A stretch of 64,000 bases of DNA from Chromatiales bacterium (GTDB taxonomy: Bacteria > Pseudomonadota > Gammaproteobacteria > UBA6429). The notes below the pieces were generated by a model. It worked only from the letters and a program-made list of their open reading frames with translations. It was not told where the DNA came from and ran no database searches. Location: assembly GCA_027076405.1 (NCBI GenBank), contig JALTJN010000143.1, forward strand, positions 1-64,000, in the 5' to 3' direction. The position numbers and the translations under genes were made by a program. Each line of letters starts with the position of its first letter. Position 1 is the first letter of the stretch. Shown one piece after another: positions 25,424 to 35,133 of the stretch.

Positions 25424-26157
25424 GTACTAACACTTTTATTAAACCCGCTATAGAAATGAGTGAAGGTGATGGTGTTGATGTACATCGTCTATTTCCTGTT
25501 AGTAGTAAAATGATGAATTATGATCCTTTTGTCTTATGGGATAATTTTAATCTTGGTCCAGAGCGCGGTTTTCCTACACACCCTCATCGGGGGTTTGAAG
25601 CGATAACCTATATGTTTAGTGGAAGTATTGAGCATAAAGATAATCTGGGTAATCACTCAACGGTGACTGCCGGTGGTGCACAACGCTTTACTGCCGGACG
25701 CGGAATGGAACATTCCGAAATGCCGGACTCAAAAGTGAATAGTAATGGCATTCAATTATGGATTAATCTGGCGAAAAGCAAGAAGTCTATGGCTCCGGAT
25801 TATCAGCAAGTTGATAAAGAAAACATTCCGGAGATTAAGATTGATGGTGGCAATATTAAAGTCATTGCTGGAGATGAGTCGCCGCTAAAATTACAAACCA
25901 GAGTTCGCTATCTCAGTGTTAATCTTGATGCTGCTGCAAAAATGAATGAAAAAATACCGCAAGATTTCAGAGGTTTTGTTTATCTGCTTTCCGGAGAGCT
26001 TAAGGTGAACTCGGAAAAAGTCAGTCAGCGAGAAGCTTATTTTTTTCAGGATATTACTGAGCTGAATATTGATGCATTAATTAAAAGTCATTTTATGCTT
26101 TGTATGGGGCAACCGCATGGTGAACCTATTCGCCAGTACGGGCCTTATGTTGATTAG
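25420..26157 (+). CDS. Pirin-family protein
   Basis: A 245-residue bicupin protein. The metal-binding set of pirin is present: HPHRGFEAITYMFSG (two His), then RGMEHSEMP (His and Glu), with a C-terminal cupin around GFVYLLSGEL. Pirins in bacteria include quercetin dioxygenases and YhaK-type redox-sensitive proteins. Third gene of the DoxX - YqjG - pirin operon. The 180-bp gap after it contains AT-rich hairpins but no convincing terminator. Confidence 0.9.
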   Translation: MSTNTFIKPAIEMSEGDGVDVHRLFPVSSKMMNYDPFVLWDNFNLGPERGFPTHPHRGFEAITYMFSGSIEHKDNLGNHSTVTAGGAQRFTAGRGMEHSEMPDSKVNSNGIQLWINLAKSKKSMAPDYQQVDKENIPEIKIDGGNIKVIAGDESPLKLQTRVRYLSVNLDAAAKMNEKIPQDFRGFVYLLSGELKVNSEKVSQREAYFFQDITELNIDALIKSHFMLCMGQPHGEPIRQYGPYVD

Positions 26158-26340
26158 CGGATGAATAAACAAATAGCGAACATAATGATAAGTTCCCACA
26201 GGCTGATTTAGATAAAGGTTTTAGCCTCCTGATCCGATATATTACAAAATATCTTTATTTATCCGGTTATTGTTTGATTATGGAACGATAACGAGTAAAT
26301 CCGGTCTATTAATTATCCTTGAATATATGCGGAGAGTGTT

Positions 26341-28305
26341 TTGTTTCGATCATTAAAAGTACAAATTGGGACAGCACTAGCGATACAGTTTATTGTGCTG
26401 GTTGCTATTGTATCAACAACACTTTATTTGCTGGATTTAAGAAAACATGATTACTTAATCTTGAATCTTTCAGGTCAACTCAGGGTGATTAGCCAGCTGA
26501 TAGTTAATCAAAGTGTAACCTATGCGGATAATGCGCCAAGAAACTACACCAGCTATCGTCGTGATCTTGCGTTGTATCATAAACAACTACAGATGTTGAT
26601 TACACGGTACGACAAGATTATTAACTCCTTTAAAGCCCGCCGTCTCGCTCCTGAACTTTTCAGTAATGACTTCTTATCTCTTAGTAAAAAGAAAAAGAGC
26701 ATTCCTAAAATTGCACAGCAATACGATCCTATTTATTGCACCTGGAATAAAACAGCACGTAATGAACTGGTTGAGGCATCAAAGTCATGGGATGAATTTA
26801 AGGGTGGATTATATAAAGAGTTAGGTAGCAATCCTAAAGAACCACGACTCGAAGCTGCCGCACAATATGTTTTGTACAATGAAGATGATCTAATGCAGGC
26901 GGCAACAGATTTAACCGCTTCATTTCGTAATATGATGGAACAAAAACTTAATCAGATTACATGGTTGAACAGGGTTTCTATTATTTTATCCTTTCTTATT
27001 GCGCTAACGATTTTCTTTGTTGTCTACAAGAAAGTATTTAAACCGATGACATTAACGATTAATGCTTTTGACCGTGTCGCCCAGGGTGAGTTAACCCATC
27101 AAATAGAAGTTAGTGATAGTAAAGAGCTGGGACAATTAACCAAAAGTTTTAATCAATTAACCGGCAGACTGAATTCTCTTTTTGGTCTGACCGATCGAAT
27201 TTATCAGGCGACAAATTTAGATGAAATAATTAAATTTATCTATGAAGAATTTAATGGTTTGTTACCCATTGACTGGGTTGCTATGCTGAGAATGGATGTG
27301 TCAAAACAACAAATGGTTATCGGGCATATATATTCAAAAGCGGAACAGGCACTAAGAGAGGGTGATGTTATTTCACTTTCTCATCCTGTCATACAACGTA
27401 TCTTTGACAAGAAAAAAGTTATCAGCTTTAGTAACCTTAAAGAAGAATTAAAAAAATATGAGGTTAGCGATGATTTTTTTTCAAACCTGGTTGCTATGGA
27501 AATGAAGTCTCTTATTGTTTTTCCCTTGTGTATTAGCGGGGAGGAACGTGCCTTACTGGTTTTTGCCACAGCAGAAGAAGATGCTTACCGTACTTCACAC
27601 CGCGAGCTGCTGACTAATATCACCTCGCAAGTCAGTCACGCTTTTGATCGTTCGATTGGAATGGAAAGTCTGGTTGTCTCGGCAGTAGAAGGTTTGGCAA
27701 AGTTAGCAGAAAGTCGAGATCCTGAAACGGGAGATCATCTGATTCGTATGAGTTTATATTCATATATTCTGGCTCAGGAACTATATGATGAAGGTATTTA
27801 TCAGGGTGAATATAAAAGTAGCTATCCACGGCATGTTTATCATTTTGCACCAATGCATGATATTGGTAAAGTCGGGGTGGAAGACAGCATATTATTAAAA
27901 CCGGGAAAATTAACCGATGATGAATGGGTTGAAATGAAAAAGCATCCTTCTATCGGAGCAGATGTTTTACGTCGCTGTGAAAGTCAGGTTAATCAGGCAG
28001 GTTATTCAATGTTTAAAATCGGAATTGAAATAGCAGAAGGGCATCATGAAAAATATGATGGCAGTGGTTATCCTCATCAGAAAAAAGGCGATGCGATTCC
28101 GCTATCTGCACGTATTGTGGCGCTGGCAGATGTGTTTGATGCGCTCACATCCCGTCGCCCGTATAAAGAAGCCTGGACGGTTGAAAAAGCATTGAAGTTG
28201 ATAGATGATGAGTCGGGAAAACATTTTGATCCTGATGTGGTTAAAGCCTTTAAGCGTGCTTTGCCGAAAATCATGGATGTCTATCATCAACATAAACATG
28301 TCTGA
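26341..28305 (+). CDS. Membrane HD-GYP c-di-GMP phosphodiesterase with GAF domain
   Basis: A 654-residue sensor. TM1 at about 11-31 is followed by a periplasmic region opening LSGQLRVISQLIVNQS, like the type IV pili/nitrate sensor (PilJ-type) domain. TM2 is at about 216-236, then HAMP, a GAF-like region, and an HD-GYP domain. Catalytic motifs are complete: HDIGK (from residue 506) and HHEKYDGSGYP (near 575). HD-GYP proteins degrade c-di-GMP to GMP. TTG start at 26341 behind GGAGAG. The aldehyde dehydrogenase begins four bases after its stop. Confidence 0.9.
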   Translation: MFRSLKVQIGTALAIQFIVLVAIVSTTLYLLDLRKHDYLILNLSGQLRVISQLIVNQSVTYADNAPRNYTSYRRDLALYHKQLQMLITRYDKIINSFKARRLAPELFSNDFLSLSKKKKSIPKIAQQYDPIYCTWNKTARNELVEASKSWDEFKGGLYKELGSNPKEPRLEAAAQYVLYNEDDLMQAATDLTASFRNMMEQKLNQITWLNRVSIILSFLIALTIFFVVYKKVFKPMTLTINAFDRVAQGELTHQIEVSDSKELGQLTKSFNQLTGRLNSLFGLTDRIYQATNLDEIIKFIYEEFNGLLPIDWVAMLRMDVSKQQMVIGHIYSKAEQALREGDVISLSHPVIQRIFDKKKVISFSNLKEELKKYEVSDDFFSNLVAMEMKSLIVFPLCISGEERALLVFATAEEDAYRTSHRELLTNITSQVSHAFDRSIGMESLVVSAVEGLAKLAESRDPETGDHLIRMSLYSYILAQELYDEGIYQGEYKSSYPRHVYHFAPMHDIGKVGVEDSILLKPGKLTDDEWVEMKKHPSIGADVLRRCESQVNQAGYSMFKIGIEIAEGHHEKYDGSGYPHQKKGDAIPLSARIVALADVFDALTSRRPYKEAWTVEKALKLIDDESGKHFDPDVVKAFKRALPKIMDVYHQHKHV

Positions 28306-28308
28306 ATA

Positions 28309-29697
28309 ATGAAAAACAAACAAGAGATACCTGATGCTGTTAAAAAACAGCATGATTATTTTAATTCGTCGGCAACGATGTCTTATGATTTTCGAATTAA
28401 ACAGTTACAAAATTTAAAGAAAGTGATAAAGAAATTTGAGCCAAGAATAACAAAGGCGTTAAACGATGATTTGGGGAAGCCGGCGTTTGAAACATATCTT
28501 TCAGAAGTTGGTTTTGTTCTACTTGATTTAAGCCACAGTATAAAAGACTTAAAAAAATGGATGAAGCCTAAAAGAATTAAAACCCCATTAATTCTTCAAC
28601 CTGCTTCGAGTAAAATATATTATTCTCCTTTAGGTGTTAATTTAATTATCGCCCCCTTTAATTATCCTTTTCAACTGGCAATATCACCATTAATTGCTGC
28701 AATTGCAGCAGGTAATACGGCAATAATCAAAACCTCAGAGTTAACACCTTGTGTTAGCGAGGTTGTTCATGAGCTGATTGATGAAGCCTTTGAGTCTGAG
28801 TACGTTGCTCATATTGAAGGAGCGGTTCCTGAAACGACATTATTACTGCAACAACAATTTAATCATATCTTTTTTACCGGTAGTCCCCGTGTCGGTTCAA
28901 TAGTAATGTCGGCAGCAGCAAAACATTTAACTCCGGTGACACTGGAGTTAGGCGGAAAGAGCCCTTGTGTTGTTGAGCACGATGCCAATATTGATATTGC
29001 AGTAAAGCGAATTGTATACGGCAAGTTTCTGAATGCCGGTCAAACCTGTGTTGCTCCTGATTATGTGATGGTACATAAAGATATTAAGGAAGAATTCATT
29101 AAGGCGTTGTCAGCCAGAGTGAGTAAAACATTTGGTGAAGATGCTGCAACATCAAAAGATTATGGAAGGATTATAAATCAGCATCATCTTAAACGACTTG
29201 TTGCTCTTATTGATAATAGTAAAGTTGTTGTTGGCGGTCAGTATAACGAAGAAGATAAATTTTTAGCGCCAACCGTCATGCAAAATGTCAGTTTGCATGA
29301 CAAGGTCATGCAGGAAGAAATTTTCGGACCGATTTTACCTGTGTTGGAATATAACAAGCTTGACGATGTTTTTGATGTGGTGAAACAGCTTTCTCAATAT
29401 CCACTTTCAGCATATATCTTTAGTGAGGATACGAAACAACAAGAAGAGTTTATTAATGGAATACAGTTTGGCGGCGGTTGCATCAATCACTGCTTGCAAC
29501 ATTTGGTTAATTTTAATTTACCTTTTGGTGGTGTCGGTAATAGTGGAATGGGCAGTTACCATGGCTTTAGTGGTTTTGAACAGTTTTCGCATAAAAAGAG
29601 TATTTTAAAAGGCGTAACCTGGTTCGACTTATTCTCTATATTGTATCCGCCTTATAATAAAATAAAGCTCTCAATGATTCGGAAAGTGTTTAAGTAA
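28309..29697 (+). CDS. Aldehyde dehydrogenase (coniferyl-aldehyde/class 3 type)
   Basis: A 462-residue NAD(P)-dependent aldehyde dehydrogenase. The catalytic cysteine is in NAGQTCVAPDYV, the general-base glutamate in TLELGGKSPCVV, and the cofactor loop in FFTGSPRVG. Size and the C-terminal FSHKKSILK tail resemble class 3/coniferyl-aldehyde enzymes, often with a hydrophobic C-terminus (TWFDLFSILYPP) for membrane attachment. The aldehyde is unknown. Probably co-transcribed with the HD-GYP gene. Convergent with the DUF2058 gene. Confidence 0.92.
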   Translation: MKNKQEIPDAVKKQHDYFNSSATMSYDFRIKQLQNLKKVIKKFEPRITKALNDDLGKPAFETYLSEVGFVLLDLSHSIKDLKKWMKPKRIKTPLILQPASSKIYYSPLGVNLIIAPFNYPFQLAISPLIAAIAAGNTAIIKTSELTPCVSEVVHELIDEAFESEYVAHIEGAVPETTLLLQQQFNHIFFTGSPRVGSIVMSAAAKHLTPVTLELGGKSPCVVEHDANIDIAVKRIVYGKFLNAGQTCVAPDYVMVHKDIKEEFIKALSARVSKTFGEDAATSKDYGRIINQHHLKRLVALIDNSKVVVGGQYNEEDKFLAPTVMQNVSLHDKVMQEEIFGPILPVLEYNKLDDVFDVVKQLSQYPLSAYIFSEDTKQQEEFINGIQFGGGCINHCLQHLVNFNLPFGGVGNSGMGSYHGFSGFEQFSHKKSILKGVTWFDLFSILYPPYNKIKLSMIRKVFK

Positions 29698-29699
29698 AA

Positions 29700-30242
29700 T
29701 TACCACATTAAATCATCAGGCACCTGAAATTCGGCATAAGGATCGTTTTCATCAATTTCCGTTTCAGTGTATTCGAACAGGATGACACGTTTATCATTGC
29801 GTTGTTGAATTTTTTCCGCAATAAGTTTTGGAATAAGTTCATAACGGCCTTCAATACGTGCTATGCCTAATTTTCCGTCAATGATTTGCTGTTTCATCTC
29901 GGCATTAACATAAATGCGATTAACTTTTTTTCGATGTTCAAAGTTATAGATGATTTCACATTCATCATTGCGTTTGATGAGGTTTGTTTTGATAAGCTGA
30001 TCTATCTCGGAAGAAATTGCTTTTTGTTTTGCCTGTTCTTCTTTACGAAGATTTAAAGCCTTATCTCGCTCGGCTTTTTCTTTTGCCGCTTGTTGAATTT
30101 TTAACTTGTTTTCATCAACCACAATATTCTTTTTAGAACGCTGTTCTTTTTTCTTCTTTTTTGAAGCCGACTGTGCTTTTTTAACCTGCTGTTTCGTTAC
30201 CACGCCGGCTTTAAGAAATTGATCCTGAAATGCATTTCCCAT
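29700..30242 (-). CDS. DUF2058 protein (YaiL-like)
   Basis: A 180-residue soluble protein with an N-terminal MGNAFQDQFLKAGVV and a highly charged lysine-rich helix (KKKKKEQRSKKN), then AKEKAERDKALNLRKEEQA. These define DUF2058 (YaiL), reported as a nucleoid/polynucleotide-associated protein. The C-terminal half (INYNFEHRKKVNRIYV-like block) is the conserved domain. Function unclear; nucleic acid binding is inferred from charge and annotation of the family. Confidence 0.85.
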   Translation of the reverse strand: MGNAFQDQFLKAGVVTKQQVKKAQSASKKKKKEQRSKKNIVVDENKLKIQQAAKEKAERDKALNLRKEEQAKQKAISSEIDQLIKTNLIKRNDECEIIYNFEHRKKVNRIYVNAEMKQQIIDGKLGIARIEGRYELIPKLIAEKIQQRNDKRVILFEYTETEIDENDPYAEFQVPDDLMW

Positions 30243-30297
30243 GTTGTTTATCTCAAATTTTCTGGAGTCTATAAAATCTTTTCATAAAGAATGAGTT

Positions 30298-30990
30298 TTA
30301 GTTAACGGGCAGGCGTGCGCGTAGTTCATCACGATCAAACCACCAGTTGTCTTCAACAATAGAATTAACAACCAGTGACAAGCGTGGAAGAAAGACTTCA
30401 GGATCTTTAAGTTCCAGTTTAAACATCCATGCATCCATTTCTTTTTGTGTTTGTACATTACTATGGCGTTTAGCAACATTACCTAAAATTGTTTTTGCTA
30501 AAAAGGTCATACTTTCATGCTCTTCGTCAGAGGAGCGAATATCTGCAATATAATATCCGGCCATGGCTGCTACCGCTGCACCGTCAGATGTCGCTGGGGT
30601 TTCATCTACAATATGGTTTAGCATGGCAATCGATGTATCGGCAGAAATAGGATACGTTACCGCTAACCAGACGCCATGTCCCAGAGCAACAATTGAAGCT
30701 GGCTGTTCGGTTTGATACATGACGTTGCAGGCTTCAACAGCATGCTGCCACTCTTCATTTTCAACAAATACCGAAAAGACAGAGCGGGCTTCATTCCATG
30801 CGTGTTCTTTTTGATCCAGAGCCAATAGTAATTCGGAGATATCTAATTGAAGGAGTGCACGCTCAAGTTCAGGGGTTTCAGCAGGCAAGGCTTTTAGTTT
30901 GTCTTGATACGCATTTAATTTATCCGCTAGTTCCTGACGCTCATCACCGGATAGCGCTGCACTGATATCGTTTTCTTTGGATTCACTCAT
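30298..30990 (-). CDS. Unknown helical protein
   Basis: A 230-residue, acidic, mainly alpha-helical soluble protein: LDISELLLALDQKEHAWNEARSVF, WQHAVEACNVMYQTE, a glycine-rich LGHGVWLAVTYPI and a tryptophan-rich end (DNWWFDRDELRARLP). The repeating helices resemble tetratricopeptide-type repeats but no clear consensus is present. I do not recognise the family. A TATAAT lies before its ATG on the minus strand. Confidence 0.72.
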   Translation of the reverse strand: MSESKENDISAALSGDERQELADKLNAYQDKLKALPAETPELERALLQLDISELLLALDQKEHAWNEARSVFSVFVENEEWQHAVEACNVMYQTEQPASIVALGHGVWLAVTYPISADTSIAMLNHIVDETPATSDGAAVAAMAGYYIADIRSSDEEHESMTFLAKTILGNVAKRHSNVQTQKEMDAWMFKLELKDPEVFLPRLSLVVNSIVEDNWWFDRDELRARLPVN

Positions 30991-31029
30991 TTAAAACTCC
31001 TGCTTTCGAACCTGATATTTTGGCCGGCT

Positions 31030-31035
31030 ATTATA
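31030..31035 (-). promoter_or_regulatory. Sigma-70 -10 box (TATAAT) with a GC-rich discriminator
   Basis: On the minus strand TATAATAGCCGGCCA, upstream of the gene at 30298-30990. The -35 is weak. Similar TAGAATAGCCGGCC (36460) and TATAATAGGCAGCC (49190) precede ppa and thiD, suggesting a recurring promoter type in this genome. Confidence 0.55.
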
Positions 31036-31127
31036 ACGAAAAAACATCAGGGTTTGCTTATATAATTCACTTTGTGTTCCTATTATTTGGCAAAAAACCT
31101 TGTTTTGCCAAGGACTCTCTGGTGATT

Positions 31128-31940
31128 TTATAACGGTTTTAATGCGCTTGAAAATAATGTCTGCACGTCCATCCATAACCCGTCTTCTGTTATGAGTTTT
31201 TCAATCTCATGACGATGTTTTTCTTTAAAGTCTCCCCGATGTTCCTGCGGCAGCTGTTCATATAGGCCACGGTAGCCGGCACTTTGTATGACATCCCACC
31301 AGTGATTAAATTCATCCAGGTGATAGCCCAGCTGTGCTTTAGTAACCTGTGCAGATTCAAAGCCATTTTTATCAAGTAGTTGTTTACATAAGTCTTCTTC
31401 AGCGAGTTGTAACCAGCGGGGTGTAGGTGGAACGATATCGTACTCAGCCAGATTCTTTATAAAAATTTCAGTCAGGGGCTGAAAAGCAGCGGGTGCAAAA
31501 CTGGTAAAAACAAGTTTTCCTCCCGGCTTTAAAACACGTAACCAGCTTTTTAATGCTGCCGACATGTCCGGTATAAAAAATAAACCATATGAGCAGGTAA
31601 TGACGTCAAAGGAATTACTTTCAAAAGCCAGGTTTTCTGCATCCATAAAATGAAAATCAACATTATCAATCCCTGCATTTTTTAGTTTTGTTTGTGCTTG
31701 CTGAAGCATGTTTTTAGATAAATCAATCGCCTGAATATGGCCTTCATCACCTAAACATTGTGCCGCAGCCATGGCAACAACACCGGTACCGGTAGCAATA
31801 TCCAGGACTTTACTGTCCGGTTTTATTTGTGCATATTCAACCAGTTTATCTGCGCAAGAAGGAAAAAAGCGTAAAGAGGGGTTGTCGTATTTTGTTGCAA
31901 CTAAATTAAAGACGCTCGTAATGGCTTGTTTCTCGTCCAT
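31128..31940 (-). CDS. Class I SAM methyltransferase
   Basis: A 270-residue methyltransferase. Motif I is VLDIATGTGVVAMAAAQCLG, motif II ends in IDLSKNM, and the motif IV region reads FDVITCSYGLFFIPDM. The layout is UbiE/Coq5-like (VLKPGGKLVFTSFAP) but it lacks enough features to say it methylates ubiquinone precursors. Single gene with 39 bp to mutH upstream on the same strand. Confidence 0.87.
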   Translation of the reverse strand: MDEKQAITSVFNLVATKYDNPSLRFFPSCADKLVEYAQIKPDSKVLDIATGTGVVAMAAAQCLGDEGHIQAIDLSKNMLQQAQTKLKNAGIDNVDFHFMDAENLAFESNSFDVITCSYGLFFIPDMSAALKSWLRVLKPGGKLVFTSFAPAAFQPLTEIFIKNLAEYDIVPPTPRWLQLAEEDLCKQLLDKNGFESAQVTKAQLGYHLDEFNHWWDVIQSAGYRGLYEQLPQEHRGDFKEKHRHEIEKLITEDGLWMDVQTLFSSALKPL

Positions 31941-31979
31941 GTTTTCATCCTGAAATATTTTGTATTAAAGTGCAGTTAT

Positions 31980-32657
31980 TTAAGCATAGTTTGACTGAAT
32001 AATCTGTTGCGTAAATTCCGGACGTAAATAAAAACCACGGGGTAATGTTTGAATGATGTTTCCTTCCTCATCAAGTGTGGTGGTTAATGATTTAGCATTA
32101 GCACCTTTTGGTCGTATTTGTAAATATTTACCCATGTGAGAAGTGATTTGATCCAGTTTACCCAGACATACCAGTTCCATTAATTCTTCCCAGTCCTGTT
32201 GCAGTTGTGATGCTTCTTCATTACTCGGGCTCCACAAAATAGCATTGCCAATATGTCGGTCAGCAAAGGGGATTCGTTTATCTGCTTCTAATGGTAACCA
32301 TAAAACGCGCTGCAGTTTTCTTTTTAGCCAGCATGTATTCCATTTTTGCTCATGCAAATTTGTTAAAGGTACCGTACAAACGTAGGTCGATTCTTTTGGT
32401 TTACCCGCCGGGGTGAGTGGTAATGTTTTTAGCTCTACATTAATTAGCTGAAAATCGGGTTCTGCTTTCGATGTTGCCGTTGCGCCTAAACTGGTTTCAA
32501 GTAATTGTCCCATCCAGCCTTTTGCATGTCTTGCTTCGGCAGGGAGAGGTTGTTCATATTTAATTGCCAGCTCCTCAAGCCTTAAGCCGGCTAATTTTCT
32601 GACGCGCTGCAGTAATTCATATTCACTTTGTGGCGGGGGAGGAGGTGATGCTGTCAT
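31980..32657 (-). CDS. mutH: Mismatch repair endonuclease MutH
   Basis: A 225-residue MutH. The catalytic triad appears as D68, E75, K77 in PDFQLINVELKTL, matching E. coli D70-E77-K79. Other matches are GWMGQLLETSLGA, RKLQRVLWLPLEADKRIP and HMGKYLQIRPKGANAKS. MutH nicks the unmethylated strand at hemi-methylated GATC and so implies Dam methylation in this organism; it is essentially confined to gammaproteobacteria. A run of prolines near the N-terminus is an oddity. Confidence 0.96.
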   Translation of the reverse strand: MTASPPPPPQSEYELLQRVRKLAGLRLEELAIKYEQPLPAEARHAKGWMGQLLETSLGATATSKAEPDFQLINVELKTLPLTPAGKPKESTYVCTVPLTNLHEQKWNTCWLKRKLQRVLWLPLEADKRIPFADRHIGNAILWSPSNEEASQLQQDWEELMELVCLGKLDQITSHMGKYLQIRPKGANAKSLTTTLDEEGNIIQTLPRGFYLRPEFTQQIIQSNYA

Positions 32658-32694
32658 AGCTCTATTGTATGACAGCCATATAAATTTAAAAAGT

Positions 32695-33687
32695 TTAGCG
32701 ACTAATTAAATCAAAAGTAGAACCACCTTTGGTACAGGAAATAATTTTACTATTTTTATTTTGGCAGGTGAGTTTTCGTTGTTTACTCTGCTTACCTTTT
32801 TTTATTCTTGATGGTACTTGTTCGATGAGATTACCATCACCATCTTCTACTGCCAGCGGGGTAACATTCAGGACATTGTTCGCATAAGTTATAGTGATTG
32901 AGTTGTTGCCATTTATTTTAATATTACTTTCGGTATTGTAAGTAATAATTTCCGAGCCGGTGCTGCGTTCCTGAGAAGTCGAGATACAATGTAAAGAGTT
33001 ATAAGCATTGTTTACACAGTTGGTAATATTTGAAGGTAGATAGGCAATGGCTTTTTTACGTTTAAACCATAAACCATTCGTAATGATTTTTATTAGTGAT
33101 GACGGCTTACGATTTTTATTGGCGGAAGCCTGTGTTGAAGTCGTACGGTTTATTGTACCGCCATTTCGTAGTAAAGTTTTTAAGCGGGCTAATTTACCTT
33201 CAGCAAGATAGTAGCCATTTTTTTCTGCCTGGGTATACCAGTGAATGGCTTTTTGTAAATTTTGTGCAACACCAGTGCCGAGCTCGTACATGCTGGCCAG
33301 TTGGTGTTGAGCGCTGGGGATGTTTTTTTTCACTGCCGCATTTAATAACTGTAGTGATTTTTTATAATTTTGTTCAACTCCGCGCCCCTCAAAATACATG
33401 ATTCCAAGACGAGATTTTGCAAAAGCATCTCCGGCATCCGCCGCTTTTTGATACCACTTTGCTGCACTTGTCAGGTTAATGTCTGTGCCGCGGCCACGCT
33501 CGTAAAGTTTGCCAACATCATACATGGCAGAAATTTTACCTTCTTTGGCAGCTTTGAGTTTTAAATTAAATCGCTCCACTAATGCCCAGTCACTTGTATC
33601 GGCAAAACTAGAGTTAGCGAAAACGAAGAGAGTGACAACTAAAAACTGTATGAGTAACTGGCGTATAGATATCATGTAACAGCTCAT
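32695..33687 (-). CDS. Secreted Sel1-repeat protein
   Basis: A 330-residue exported protein: signal peptide (hydrophobic 9-25, then SFA), four Sel1/TPR-like repeats (SAMYDVGKLYERGRGTDINLT; AFAKSRLGIMYFEGRGVEQNY; SAQHQLASMYELGTGVAQNL; YYLAEGKLARLK), then an unrelated C-terminal part with paired cysteines (CVNNAYNSLHC; CQNKNSKIISC). Sel1 proteins often scaffold envelope complexes. The ATG at 33687 has GGAG with 8-bp spacing, so it is preferred over the internal ATG. Confidence 0.87.
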   Translation of the reverse strand: MSCYMISIRQLLIQFLVVTLFVFANSSFADTSDWALVERFNLKLKAAKEGKISAMYDVGKLYERGRGTDINLTSAAKWYQKAADAGDAFAKSRLGIMYFEGRGVEQNYKKSLQLLNAAVKKNIPSAQHQLASMYELGTGVAQNLQKAIHWYTQAEKNGYYLAEGKLARLKTLLRNGGTINRTTSTQASANKNRKPSSLIKIITNGLWFKRKKAIAYLPSNITNCVNNAYNSLHCISTSQERSTGSEIITYNTESNIKINGNNSITITYANNVLNVTPLAVEDGDGNLIEQVPSRIKKGKQSKQRKLTCQNKNSKIISCTKGGSTFDLISR

Positions 33688-33787
33688 GACGGGGGCTCCT
33701 AAACTGATTTTTTATTTATTATTATTTAATACAGTAATTATAGGTCTAATTTAGAGTAACTCTAGAAGATTTGGATTATTTTAGTCA

Positions 33788-34273
33788 TTATTTGCTATCT
33801 TTTAACTGCCAATGACCGGATTTACCACCTTTTTTCTCAATTAGACGAATATTATCCATGGTCATCCCCCTATCCACAGCTTTACACATATCATATATGG
33901 TCAACAGTGCCACTTGTACAGCGGTGAGGGCTTCCATTTCAACTCCGGTTTGGCCTCGAGTTTCGACCTGACACGAGCAATGGATCGTGTTGTTATCTGA
34001 GTTAGGTGTAAATTGAAGATCAACATGGGTTAGCATGAGAGGGTGGCACAAAGGAATAAGATCGGCTGTTCTTTTAGAGGCCATAATACCGGCAATACGG
34101 GCAATACCCAGCACATCACCTTTTTTATGATTACCTGACAGAATCTTATTTAATGTGTTTGCTTCCATGGAGATAGTGCCTTCACAAATTGCCAGTCGGT
34201 GAGTTTGATTTTTCTCGCCGACATCGACCATGTGAGCTTCACCCTGCTCATTAAAATGCGTTAAATCTGACAT
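33788..34273 (-). CDS. moaC: Cyclic pyranopterin monophosphate synthase MoaC
   Basis: A 161-residue MoaC, forming cyclic pyranopterin phosphate in molybdenum cofactor synthesis with MoaA. Motifs: [77 protein letters not shown], and a C-terminal KKGGKSGHW. Length is normal. moaD and moaE are divergent about 100 bp away; moaA is not in the window. Confidence 0.97.
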   Translation of the reverse strand: MSDLTHFNEQGEAHMVDVGEKNQTHRLAICEGTISMEANTLNKILSGNHKKGDVLGIARIAGIMASKRTADLIPLCHPLMLTHVDLQFTPNSDNNTIHCSCQVETRGQTGVEMEALTAVQVALLTIYDMCKAVDRGMTMDNIRLIEKKGGKSGHWQLKDSK

Positions 34274-34378
34274 GCTAGTCCTTATATATCAATAGGTTAG
34301 GATTGTTATCATTGGTTCAATGGTTAAAACATGATAGGCTTGCAAACCTGAATACGCAATCGAGAGACGCTTTTTTTT

Positions 34379-34630
34379 ATGACAAATCCAGTGATAACCG
34401 TGAAATTTTTTGCCAGCTTGCGCGAGGTTGTTGGCAAAGGCGAGGCTGAGCTAGTACAAGCTGATGCTCAGCTAGAGCAAACAGTGATTGATGTCTGGAA
34501 TAGTGCGACTAACAATATGGAGCAGCCAGACAACACGCTCATGGCTGTTAATATGGAATATGTAGATGCTTCTTATCCGGTAAAAGCGGGTGATGAAGTG
34601 GCCTTTTTCCCTCCTGTTACCGGAGGTTAA
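34379..34630 (+). CDS. moaD: Molybdopterin synthase small subunit MoaD
   Basis: An 83-residue ubiquitin-fold sulphur carrier ending in the diagnostic Gly-Gly (FFPPVTGG). It carries the thiocarboxylate used by MoaE to sulphurate precursor Z. FFASLREVVGKGEAEL is typical of the front. It lies two bases before moaE; the pair are co-translated. Confidence 0.96.
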   Translation: MTNPVITVKFFASLREVVGKGEAELVQADAQLEQTVIDVWNSATNNMEQPDNTLMAVNMEYVDASYPVKAGDEVAFFPPVTGG

Positions 34631-34632
34631 TA

Positions 34633-35061
34633 ATGTTAATCGAGATAAAAGAAACTGCATTTGAGCCTTATCAACGGTTATTAGAATACCAGTCAGCAGC
34701 CGATTTTAGTGGAAAATATGGGGCGACAGCGGTATTTGTGGGCAGTATGCGTGAGTTTAATCAGGGGGATGATGTCGATGCAATGCAACTGGAACATTAT
34801 CCCGGTATGACCGAAAAATATCTGGAAAAAATCAGTCAGGAAGCTGCGCAGAAGTGGGATATTTTGGATTCATTGATTGTTCATCGCGTGGGTGAAATGC
34901 GACCTAATGATCCGATTGTTTTAGTTGCTGTTTGGTCTGCACACCGGGCTGCTGCATTTGATGCCAGTCGCTATTTAATGGAAGAGCTAAAATCACGAGC
35001 GCCGTTCTGGAAAAAAGAAAGCCTGAGTCACGAATCGCGCTGGGTCGAGAAAAATACTTGA
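34633..35061 (+). CDS. moaE: Molybdopterin synthase large subunit MoaE
   Basis: A 142-residue MoaE. FVGSMREFNQGDDVDAMQLEHYPGM, VHRVGEMRPNDPIVLVAVWSAHR and LMEELKSRAPFWKKE contain the active-site arginine/lysines. Pairs with MoaD to convert precursor Z to molybdopterin. Terminates just before a repeat-rich gap (35062-35268). Confidence 0.97.
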   Translation: MLIEIKETAFEPYQRLLEYQSAADFSGKYGATAVFVGSMREFNQGDDVDAMQLEHYPGMTEKYLEKISQEAAQKWDILDSLIVHRVGEMRPNDPIVLVAVWSAHRAAAFDASRYLMEELKSRAPFWKKESLSHESRWVEKNT

Positions 35062-35071
35062 TATAAAAATT

Positions 35072-35110
35072 TTGAACCACTGAGGACACGGCGGTTCACA
35101 GAGGAAAAAA
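35072..35110 (-). repeat. Dispersed intergenic repeat, second family, inverted copy
   Basis: On the plus strand GAACCACTGAGGACACGGCG then GTTCACAGAGGAAAAAA; reverse complement of the copy at 13322-13358 with few changes. It follows moaE directly. Confidence 0.75.
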
Positions 35111-35133
35111 GGTTATTGTGGGCAGGTTCTAAA

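Noticed and set aside
30991..31176. 61-codon minus-strand frame between unknown protein and methyltransferase
   Set aside because: It contains a promoter -10 and overlaps the methyltransferase end; no coding character.
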